Below, piece after piece: positions 33,798 through 45,500 of a stretch of 64,000 nt of DNA. A program made the position numbers and the translations under genes. Positions within the stretch are counted from its first letter, which is position 1, and each line of letters begins with the position of its first letter. The notes beneath the pieces were generated by a model. That model saw nothing but the letters and a program-made list of their open reading frames with translations, searched no databases and had not been told where the DNA came from. The DNA is taken from the NCBI GenBank assembly GCA_964036665.1, contig OZ038527.1, positions 3,348,001 through 3,412,000 on the forward strand, given 5' to 3'. The DNA comes from Gordius sp. MW1. Taxonomy: Eukaryota > Nematomorpha > Gordioida > Gordea > Gordiidae.

Positions 33798-34451
33798 ATA
33801 CTAATATATTTTTACCTTCAAAAAATTATTGAATAGTTAACTTAATTTTTAAATAGCACCTAATTAAATTCACATGCCAATTGTTTAATGGGGTTATTTT
33901 CCTTTACCATTTTTAGACTCTAAAAGAGAATAATAAAATATATGTCCTATTCTTATTTAAACATTGTATAATAATTAGACTTCAGTAAATTTTACAAACA
34001 AGTGAGAAACAAATTTAAAATTATAATAAACATCTGATATTTCTTTATATTAAATGTTAAAGTACATATATTTAAAGTATTTTACAGTTATTATATAAAT
34101 TATAGTCTAATATATATCAATATATATATAATATTAACATATAATTCTTGAGATTTGTATTGATTAATGAATGAAAAATGCCGAAAACATAAAAATATTG
34201 AAATTAAAATCATATGGTTTTCTTCGTATCGTTACATTCTCATGATAGAGAAAACTGAGATATTCAATTCCATTCACAATATATTTTAAAATTAAAAACC
34301 CGAACCCGACCCCTTTTTGTATTTATCGGGTTCGGGTTTTAAGGGTATTTTTAAAAATGGGTTCGGGTTTGGGTTCGGGTTCTGTAAAACATCGGGTTTT
34401 ACCCGGTTCGGGTTCAGGGGTTCGGGTTCGGGACAAACCCCTGGTATTAAA

Positions 34452-36145
34452 TTAAAATTTCTTTTATGGCAATTCTTCTTAATATTTAATTACAACATTA
34501 GTTGGTAGCATTTAAAGTGAGTGATATTTATAGTAAAAACGATTTCAGTTATTAGGGCTAAATTGAGCTATTTTTAACTTATAGCTCAAATATATTTCCT
34601 TCGGGCAAATTAAGTACGTCATCTAATTTAATGTTTTTCCAAATTCGGTAACGTTCGGAGAATAAATTGTAATTAAATTTTATAATTTGTCAGAACTTTT
34701 ACTAATTTGACTCGACAAATCAAAAAAACATAGGCCAGCCAACTTTAGTTAAAAAACAAATGGATGATCAGACCAAATGTGAAATTAGCAAACATTATAC
34801 GGAAAATTGTAATGGACAATTTTTTATAGAGAAAAGGTTGCGAGTTATTTTTTTAAGGTCTGCATGCTTGACCCAAATCGTGCTTGGCCGGGCAAAATAG
34901 ATTAAAAATGATTATAAAAATCAGTTTGTTATATAGCTTTTGTATTTTTCAGGATTTAATGCGGATGACAACTTGAATTGAATACAACATATTTTGAAAA
35001 ATAAAATTTTGGGTCGAGTTGCTTTAAACGAAAGTAAATATTTACTTTCTCAAGTGATTTTGGATTGATAAATTTTAAATTTTAGCCCTAAAACAATGCC
35101 CATTTGTTCCATAAACGTAATTAAGCTTTATACATTTATTGACAATTTCTTTTAGTTAGGGTGGATGGGGCCGAACATCATATATAAAACACCACGTAGA
35201 TTTAATAAGAAAAAGTTAAAACAATTATGGGGTAATCGGGGTTTTAACCCAAAAATCCTGTATTTGGGGACCCTCTGGCACCCTGCTTTTCGTCGTGTTA
35301 AATTTAATTTTTCCGCAAATATTTTTTGACAAGGATGGATTCAAGAAATAATATATTTTATTAAAATTTATTGATAATTTAGGTGATTTATGTAATTTTT
35401 TTGTATATAAATGGTTAACAAACTGTATTTGTAATAAGCCTAATTTTTTTATTTTTTTTTTATTTAATTTTTTTATTTTTTTTTTTTATAATTATTTTTT
35501 ACCTCTTTTTTAACAGACCCAAAATAAAATGCTTATGCATATTTTTAATTTCTATATAACTAAATATTTCTGACAGAAAAAATTTATATACATAAATTAA
35601 GTAGAAGGAGCATAAAAAGGCCCACTTCTTAAAAAATAAACTTATGATAATAATCGGAAACTTTTCATTAAAACTAATATATTTTTTCTCTAAACATTTG
35701 GACCATATATGAGCTATATAGCCCTAAATCGAGGTCATTTTGACAATTGATTCAATCAATGGTAGGTAGAATAAATAGTATCAGTATGTTTGCGTTTCAC
35801 CATTTAATTGTATCAATTAAAATTCTGCGTATGTCTTTCAATACTTCTGATCAAATTTAACAACGTTCTATCCCAAAAACCTTGAAAGCTAAGTGATGTA
35901 TTTTCGAAAAATATCGCAACTATATAAAGATTAATAAAGATAAGAAAAATAATATTTTTGATATTCATATAAATCCTGCGATATCATTTAAAAATTTCAG
36001 CCTGTCTTTATGACATATTTTGTTTATAAAATTCAAAATAATCATAAGGTAAATTAGTGTTACAATTTTTTTAAATTATTCTCCAAACTAGTTGAATGTT
36101 TACTATTATTTTTGCTAATAAATTTATTCTGATTATATATACAAT
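34452..36145. other. Intergenic, no gene seen
   Basis: AT-rich with long T-runs at 35438-35500. No exon, RNA gene or repeat terminus recognised. Confidence 0.5.
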
Positions 36146-36286
36146 CATGGGCGTAGCGAGCATTGGATTCAGAGGGGAACGGAGGGGCAAAATGATTTTT
36201 TTTTAAATTTTAGCAATAATTTTAATATTTTTCGATTTAAAGGGGGGGCAGCCGCCCCTCCCTGCCCCTCTTTGGCTACGCCCACG
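36146..36286. mobile_element. CATGGGCGTAGCCAG-family MITE
   Basis: CATGGGCGTAGCGAG start and TTTGGCTACGCCCACG end. GGGGGGGCAGCCGCCCC palindrome near the right end. Flanks share ATACAA. Confidence 0.8.
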
Positions 36287-39200
36287 ATACAAGTAATGAC
36301 TTTATGATAAATTTATTCTGTAATATAATGTTGTAAAATCGTTGATTATGGATGGATGGATGTAAGGTTAAAATGTTTATGGCAGTTAATCTTGGTTTAA
36401 TTAAAAAAATGCATGCATCCACATCTCCATAATCACTACTATCAAAGGAATCTCATTTGATCTGTACCGATCATCTGGACACGTGAATGTTTTAATTAAG
36501 CAAAATTTTCTCATCTCAAAGGATTATCTTGGAAAGTTCTAAAGCATCTTATATATCTTTCTCCTCTATATATACCTTATAAAACAGATAACATTGTAAT
36601 TGGGGCAACTAGGTTAATCGGGATATTTTCACTTATCAACTTTTAATACCTAAGACCTAGCCATATTCATTCTATAATCTCCGAAATTTAGCACCAAAGA
36701 TTAAATTGCGTAATTCCATAAAACCGTGTTATGTGGGTTGGGTTTATTTAGAAAGTGGTGGCACATAATCACCCCAGTCTATAAAATTTTATTTTTTATA
36801 GGGCCCATTGAGGATAAAAAGCGAGAAAAAATATAAAATTAAGTATTATTTGCCTCGATAAAGAGAACGGGGAATCTTTAAAAAAAACGAAGCCGTTTTG
36901 TAGGATTAATTTTAGCGTTTGCGCCGATGGAGCAAAACTTTACTTTACTGCTGTTTAAACTCGGCTGAAAACAGAGGGGAGGTAGATCATTAAAATTTAG
37001 CCGAGAGGATTCAAACTGTGGTAAAGTTAAAGAATATCAATTTATGCTTCGTAGAGTGTCTAAAACATCTGATCCCCCCCCCCCACAAGATCACTAAACT
37101 TTGATACCCTTTAAATTATATAAATAGCATTTTCCTTGAAATTTTTAATGAGCGAATATGATAACACACCTTTAGTTCTAGAAAAAACTCTCAAAATACC
37201 TTGAACTCAATTTTTCACATTTGTTTCATTCGACTTTTCCATAAGAAAGACAGAGTGTTTTGCAGGAATTATAGTCAATATTGCAGATTTTCCTGAATCA
37301 CGGTCGCGCAATGTAAATCATGCACTACCCACCCTCGCTTTCACTCGCCCATAATTTCGATAGATAAATGTTTATTGAAAATGACATAAGGGAAAGGCAT
37401 TTGCCGAGTTTGTTGTGTTATATTATAATAAAAGAGAGCGGAGCATGCCTTAAATTTCTACTACTAGCTCTCTAACTAAACCGTGTAACATACATATACT
37501 ATTATACATATATAATATACTTATACTTATACTCGATTGCAAATACATTTCTAATATAGTTGAGTAGTCTTAGTGTTAGTTAGCAATAGTGATCCGATCG
37601 CGTTTTAGCACTATGCGTCGCCCCGCATTTCTGGATAGCTCCTTCCATCAATTTATTTTCCCCCTTTACGCCCCCATCCGCTCATCGCATCGCAGGCATT
37701 TATCGGTTGTCCTGAGTCGCGTGTCTTTACATTTGTAGAGCCTGGGTGGCCATTGATTGTCTTCGCGAAACTTATCTAGAATTCTGATTTATCCTACAAC
37801 ACGACACGATCAGAGCAACTTTTTATGAAAAAGTATCATTCTTCTAATCCACTATCTCTGGTAATAAATTTTGTAACTACTGAATTACATATTATTAAAA
37901 TTATTTTGGCTCTTTTGTCATATTGAGAATTTATTACGCTAGTCCTTACTAGTTACCAATATATCGAAAGCTCCTCTGCTAATTTATATTTATATGTGCT
38001 TAGTTAGACGGAGGCAGAACGGGGCTGCTACCCAATCTCCCCGAAATGTAAAAATTATTTTAAATTTACCAAAATTATTATATTGTTTTGGCCCACCCCC
38101 CGCTAATTCAAATGCCCATGTAAATTTATTTGTTTAAAAAACTTTGGCCGTAAAGACAAGGAAAATGTTGCGATATGTTAGTTGACCACTAAATCTTTAA
38201 AACATTTGAATAGCTGCGCAAAATTTAATATGATAAGGATAAGAGTTATTTCAATCTCATTTTCTAACATTAAATTCCTTACGTTATAACGTGGATTATT
38301 ATTTTTTGTTGACATTGTTAAATTAATAAAATACAGGCACATTTAATTAAAAATTATTTAATGTATAGAAGAAAAAAATGTGAAATAAATTTAGAGCATC
38401 CCTTTAAAATTTATGTACTTATTATGGGCGATATATTAACTACGCCATCTCCTCACATTATTATCATCGCGCTTATGACATTTATTTAATAAATTTATTT
38501 TGAATTTTGAACTAAACCATATGCTCATTTTGGTGGTTCCCTATTATTCAATAAAATTAATTTGATTGAAAAAAATAACCAGCTCGGCTAATAGTATTTA
38601 GGAGGTTCATAAATTGCAAATTTATTAGAAATTGAGTTTTCGGTGCGTGTATTATGTATCTAATATATAGCATATGAGTTTGCGAGGTTGTTGTTGGTTT
38701 CAAAAAAAGTAAGTAACATGCCTATTAAATCATGTTCAGCCTAAAGATTTCCAAATCTAACTTTTCCTTCTCTCAACATCTCGGATTTTAATAATAAACC
38801 ATGCGTGTGGTGAATCGCGTTGAAAGTGTAATTAAGGTTATGGGTTGGATAATTCTACACTTGTGTGCTTAATTACATTTTTTCTATTTGTGCTAAAAAA
38901 AGACTGTACCTTTAAAATTGATGGGCCCGACGTCTGATATATAAAATGAAAACGAAAAAAAAAATCGATGATTTGACCCACGTTTAAACATAACAACGCC
39001 AACACGAGTTCATTTTAGCCTTACCAAAATAAAACGTAAATTGTGAAAAAAAAATTTCTTTTGACGGTCGTTTAAGGTCTTACAACAACATCTATCTTTG
39101 CCCCGATCTCATCATCCTTTCTTCACTACTAATAAACTCTGACTTGCTGTTTTTGACTCTCCTTTACAAGATCATTATCGGCCACTAATAAGTTTTTTTT

Positions 39201-39410
39201 GTCGCGCTCTCGTTCTTATAATGTTTTAGATTACCAGATAAAGATTTATTAGATACCAATCACCTGCCTGGTCATCATGGTCGATTTGCATTAGTCAAAA
39301 TGTTTTTTAACAGCCATTATTTTTGCAATTAAACTTATATACCTTATTTTTTGTTTGTTAGACCCCATGGCAACGAAATGTGTGACCACTGATAATGATT
39401 AGAAAGTTGT
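36287..39410. other. Upstream region of the Vein-like gene; one eroded MITE
   Basis: No exon recognised. 37560-37830 and 39060-39300 are less AT-rich and could hold promoter or 5' UTR exons of the downstream gene. A run of C at 37076-37084 is notable. An eroded MITE lies at about 38011-38120. Confidence 0.4.
38011..38120. mobile_element. Possible eroded MITE of the CATGGGCGTAGCCAG family
   Basis: GGAGGCAGAACGGGGCTGC at the left and CCCACCCCCCGCTAATTC then ATGCCCATG at the right recall the family layout, with an AT core between. The left TIR is lost. Confidence 0.35.
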
Positions 39411-39581
39411 ATGCCGTATTTTCAAAAGGACTATTCGCTAACTCGTTACGGTTGCAAGGATAAAATTCACCAATTTGTGTTTGGTACAGAATCTGATGCA
39501 AGGCTGGTATCATCGCATGCAATTATTCAACGTCGTTTAACTCAATACCAATCTTTCGCGTCAAATGCATTTTGGGCATGA
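39411..39581 (+). other. Upstream open reading frame overlapping the Vein-like start codon
   Basis: ATG at 39411 opens a 56-codon frame beginning MPYFQKDYSLTRYGCKDK and ending at TGA 39579-39581. That stop is 14 bases past the A of the main start codon (39565), in another frame. It shows no family resemblance. If transcribed with the gene it would be an overlapping uORF expected to lower initiation at 39565. Transcript extent is unknown. Confidence 0.45.
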
Positions 39582-42500
39582 TCGGGAGCGTACAAATATT
39601 AGAGTAAAAGTCGAAAATCTTCCCCTTAACCCATTCATTGGTTACAAGTTAGGTGCCTTTCGCGACAAAGACATTAATCTCTACGACACTGAGCCATGGT
39701 CTTTGAGCCATAATATTTCGTCAAAATATCAATTCCTAACCCTTAAATCCTGGAAAAAGATTGTAGTGGATATTTGTTTAATTTCTATAATGTGTGCGAT
39801 AATCAATGTTTCGGGAGCTAGAAGCTTTGATTGCTCGGGTCCATCGTGCAAAACATCTGATACAGTTACCCAAACTACATCATTTGAAGGGGTATCTTAT
39901 AGGATAAATCGTTCTGAATCGTGTAAAAATATCAAAGGATGGTGGTTTTGCGATATGCCTCAAAATAATAATTACACCCGATCTCCTAAACGCGACTCAA
40001 AAAAGTGGAATAAAAGGGACCGTAAAAGAAGAAGGTATTTTACTCGCACAAATGATCCGAGAAATAAATATTCTGAAACATTTGACAAACAACCCTCAAA
40101 ATTCGTGTTAACGAAAGACAGCGTTGTCACGGAGAACAAAATCATTCGCAATGATACCTTTTGGAGGGCTTTTTTGGAAGATAGCAACCACACTAGTAAT
40201 GATCAGTTAGACAGACACCCCGATTACTTAATAAGAGCTAGGTTGGAAGAGGAAAATATATCATATCGTCGACTAAAGGCCGAAGTCACACTGTTAGAAC
40301 TTTCACCTGACATTCACGACCGAGCCTTAAGGGCTCAAACCAACGAGCACGTGGTCACTTTAAAGCCTCAAGACAGCACTTTATATACGCCGCCTCCCAC
40401 TATTGTCACTTTAATCGCCAACAAAGTACGACCTGAAACTGATAATAGTTTAGCAAATTTGGTTCAGCACACTCAATTGATAATCGTGGCTAAGCTGGAA
40501 GCTTTGGCCAATCATCGACACTCCAATCGGGAACTTTCGAAACCACCCGTAAAAACTTCAGCTCCAAAATACGATCCCATTATGACCAAGTTAAAGGCTT
40601 GGGCAAACAATGATGAGGGTTTGTTAAATAAGTTGGACACTTTCCGCAAACGAATGGTCGAAGAATACGACCCAATCAGGGGACGACATTACTTGGTCAA
40701 TTATAATCGCAATTACTCCCGCTTATCACATTACGATATACAACCACAAACAGGCCCGAATAATTACTCGATTTGGAACTCTTCCACGAGGAATCATTCG
40801 GAGCAACTTTTTAATTCACAAATACCCAGAGCCAAATCTGGGCGTTTCCAGAATTCCCCAATCTTACCATATAAAATAATCCCCCAAAAAATATTAAAGG
40901 GACCCAAAGGTATTGCCAAGCAAATATTAGGCAAAACCTTGTTCATCACATGGAGACCGATAGATCATTCAAATGTCTTGAATCGTGACCCTATAGATCC
41001 GAAAACTGGTGCTTTTTCACGCCAATTCCTAAGTGGCTCGCCTCACGAACAAAATTTGACAACTTACCTTATGAACGATGATTTTAATCGGCAAAATAAG
41101 TTCATTCTATTTCTCGAACCCTATAGAAAGGAACAGACAAAGTCAAATATCGTAGTCCCCATGCCTCTAAATTTATTTTATTTGCATTCCCATCCATTCG
41201 TTTCAACACCAAAAATTCGTCGCCAAATCCGCAAATTGCACTTTAAAAAGTCACATATGTGTAGTAAGTATTTTTTAATACTTTATACTTTTTTTAAATT
41301 TTTAGTACTTAGTTTTATGTATTTTTAATTCTATCATTTAACATAAAAAAAATTACTTTTTGCTATCTTTTTTAACATTGTAAATTTCATAATCCAACAG
41401 GTGTACCAATTATATTTGTGGTTTATAACCCTTTGTTTAAAGTTCAATTTAGTTATTATAAAAGTATTAGTATTATAAAATATACAGGAATCAACATGGT
41501 ATGAGACTATCCACATAAAAATCTTTTATTATAAAAGCCATCCCAAAAACATTACTGCATTTAAAAATAATCATTATGATTTTAAAATTGTTTCTTTTAT
41601 TATAAACGTTTTAAGTAGGAATTATTGGTAACACCACATTAGTTTAAAGGGCAAATGAGTACACGTTATTTGCAAATAATTTAGCCACTTGTGTCTTTTA
41701 TTAAATTTGTATTCTATAAATGACATCAATTATTATTATTGAAATGCCGTCTGCATATCAAATGCACTTTTGTAACGTAATAAATTATAATTCGACTATT
41801 TACTTAACTCTTATTAAAATAGAATCGATAAATTGGGGTCCTTTTTATTAAATTATATTTATTTTCAAATTAGTTATTGTATAAAAGTCAATTGCAATAG
41901 CTACCAATGTAAATAGCGTGTGGGCATCGGTGTCATAATTGTGTATACTTTTAACTCCCAACAGTGTGATAAATAAAGCTGTAAAGCCAAAGCATTACTC
42001 TAGCTTGATATTATCACTGACATGTGGTCACCTTGCTTCTCTATTTTTAAATGTAAATGCTTGTATTAATATGCAATCAATACACAAGGCTGTTAACAAT
42101 GCTTATTAAAAATTTCTTTGTTAACACAAAACAATGGACCCGTTATATTTAATAAAACTTTTATGTACTACCAGGTTTCAAAATGATTTAAATTAATTTG
42201 AAACTATGTAAATTTACAATATTTACTTTCAATTGCACCTAAAGTGTAAAGTTTTAATAATTTGTTCTTTTTGTTAAACTAATTATTGGAAGAAATAATG
42301 ATATTGCATGCATAGGATCTTTGACTCGTGTTTAAATGATTTTATCATACAATCAATACCAGGGATTCCCAAGTAAATAATTTCAAGATAGGACAAAGAG
42401 GGGGGGGGCGATAGTTTGTTAATTTTTTTCGTTTATTATAATTTTTTGTGTAATGTGAAATATAGTATTTTAGATGTCTGCATCTATCAGAAGTTTATAT

Positions 42501-45500
42501 TAGATTATCAAAAACCTAATGTTAAAATTAGGCTGAGTCGTACTAATCCGATTAAAAGTTTGCATTTGTTACTCATCGGTTTATTTGCTATTTCACGCAA
42601 TTCCAAATTTTAAATTGCAAGTGAATTAAATTTAGATTTCAAGAAAATCAATCAAATCCGAAATCGGTAATCTTTCCCAACAAAACAATTGAATGTATTC
42701 TAATAATAATCTGGGCCTTGCATCAAATTGAAATAACATAAGTCAATTTTGGATTAAAAATACATAATTTGGTTGTTAAACCCTTTTTGGACATGGCGGA
42801 TGTATTTGTCTCATTTAAGGCCAAGGTGATATAATTATTAAAAAAAAATTATTAAATTACCTATTTCTCTCTTTTTACCCACGTTTATTAATTCTTGTTA
42901 ACCACTTTTTTACTGTTATATTTATACCTGGTCGAAATAGGCTTTAGATGGACGTTTCAATAAAAATATTTAAGGCATTATATTTAGGGCTTCAATATTG
43001 AGCCTCTCTAATATCGAGGCTGACAGCCAAAAACTTGCCCCTGTTTATCATCTTTTAATATGATTTTTATGGCAATAATTGCTTGGTATATTATAAAATA
43101 AATTGATTGAATCACATTTTATTTTAATAATATTAGCGAAGGAAGAGGGGAAATTTTTTGCCATTACTGGGATGAAGACTGAAAAAGTTTGGGAATCATT
43201 TATCTCTACTATACATAGTCCATCCCACCTATATGCTAACATCTCTATAGTTAATCTTTAATTTTATTAATTAATTGCTATGCAATTTTTATGGGCTCGC
43301 TTTTGGTTGTCCATTGTCCAACTTCTAATTTTTGCATAATTGCCGTGGAGATTTTAATGGCTTTAGACTTAAGCTTCTGTAAAGGACTTTTATTTCGCTT
43401 TTACAAATAGACTAGCTTATGACCACCGATTTATTATTATTATTTACATTAATACCATGTCAAAATCCAGTAATTTGTTAAAATTTATAAAATTATGGCT
43501 AAATTTCAAAAAATGATTTTTTGCCCCTCCCTAAATCATTTTTGCCCCCCTCTAATTCCAATGCTGGCTTCTCCCATTATTAATAATAATATAACTCTGC
43601 TACTTTATATTTATTATATGCAATAAGTTATCATTCATTAAACAATTTTTATATATAAAGATAATATTTTTGCTTGACAACATAACTTTAATAAACTAAT
43701 AAAAAGTTAAAGATAGCCTCAGGGCAATCGGACCTTATTTAAATTATTGTGCGTAGATTGAAAATGTCGGAATTTTCTTTCTGTGCTTTAAAACTTGTTA
43801 ACTTTCTATTAAAAAATTTCACAAGTTACCAAAAAATGGATCTTTTCCTCTTAACTCACTTAATATTAGACACTATCTAGAGGGTAGGGTGGATTGGATT
43901 TATTGGCGTTTAAGCAATGTGGACAGATGGAAGGGAGCAAAGGCGCTTAGGTTGTTTTATTTATCAATGCGGACGATCGTAACAATGATAAATCGGCTTC
44001 GCTAGCTATTTATTGACGTTTCTTCTCTAGGTTGCTTTTTTAAGTTCTTCTACGGATTAGGTAAGGGTAGGGTATGTTATGTAAATGATAAAGAAAACAT
44101 CAAAGTGTAACGAAACACTTTGGAAAACTTCAACTTTTAAATAACCATTTAATGCCAAACATGATTTAATTGATGATTACAATAAATAGATTTAATTTTA
44201 TGGAAGAGGGGAAGGAAGGAGATTGATTAATAACAATGTTTAAGCACTTCAAAGTTAGATTGTAGCATGTAACAACTACATAATATATCATTTGTGATTA
44301 ACAACTTTAGTTCAATCTCCAAAATAATCTACAACTAGAGCCACTATATATGTATTGACCTAGCCAATATCTACTCACCGTTATAACGACAAGTTTATGC
44401 CTCTTAGTTTAAATATAAACTATTTTTTCCAACTCTAGGGCGATTGTTTTGATAAAAATCATCTTTGTAAATTATCAAATCTTATATTTTAGTTATCATT
44501 GCGAGTTCTTTCCTAAACCTCTGTCTTGGGAGTTAATTGAATCTTTTTTCTCCATTAGTCAGCCTCAAAAAAATGTTGAAAAACATGTTAAGGTAAAATT
44601 TACTCTAGGTGCTTTATTATTGAAATGACATTTTAACCGTTTTCTCCTCACGCTCATCATTTTAAAATTGCTTATAAAATTTTTGCAATAAATAGAAGCT
44701 GAGCAGCACCATATTACTTAGGTTATAAGGAACTAGAAAACAAAGGATTCATAATCAGCATTGTTGACCAGTCAGTATGGCGTTTCGAGATAGCCTAAGT
44801 ACAATGGCTAAGCTAGGTAAGGGAGAGATTAACGGTACATTTGAAGGTCATTGGAACATATACATTATTTACATTTAAGCTTTTGTTTTGGGACTGTAAG
44901 TGGATTGCATTAATTGTCCCCAATCCTAACGTGTTATGGTGTTTGATTAAGCTTGAACCATTTATATAAGCCCACCGGCATAGCCAGGTTTTGGATTGGG
45001 GGAGGGCAAGAGTTGTTGAAGTTCAATTATGGGGGGGCCGCCCCTGCCCCCTGAATACGCCCATATATAAGCCCCCCCCCTCCACCACTCCACCTTAAAA
45101 TAATATTATTAGATGTATTTTGTTTTTTACTTACTGATAATTTTTCGCAGATTTTTGACTTAAGCACATGAGATTACAATTACCGCCGGGGACAGACTTA
45201 ATTAAAAAACATCATCTTGAATTATAAATAATAAACTATTTCTTCGGCATTATGTTTGATTTTAACGTAGGACAGGTGTCTTAAAAATAATATTTGATTT
45301 TTGAAATTTGACATTTTTGTAAAACATAGGTAAAAATATTAGTCTAGAAAACAATTAATGCAAAAGTTATCTTAAAGATTTATTAATTTTAATACTAAAT
45401 ATTATGCCCTGATAGTTTGTAAGTTTAAAGGTGCATTTGGGGCGTCAATTCAAACAAAACTCTTAATAAATCAAAGAATAAAAATCTTGTTTATTTATAG

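Larger units (their letters stand above)
30369..34443. mobile_element. Outer hAT-like element with CGGGTTCGGG-repeat ends, perfect TSD
   Basis: Left end CAGGGGTCTGAACCCG, right end CGGGACAAACCCCTG, flanked by a perfect 8-bp duplication GTATTAAA (30361-30368 and 34444-34451). Both ends are filled with CGGGTTCGGG-type words (30397-30500 and 34297-34436). Its own body is AT-rich and non-coding. Another complete hAT element (30518-33797) has landed inside its left half. Confidence 0.9.
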
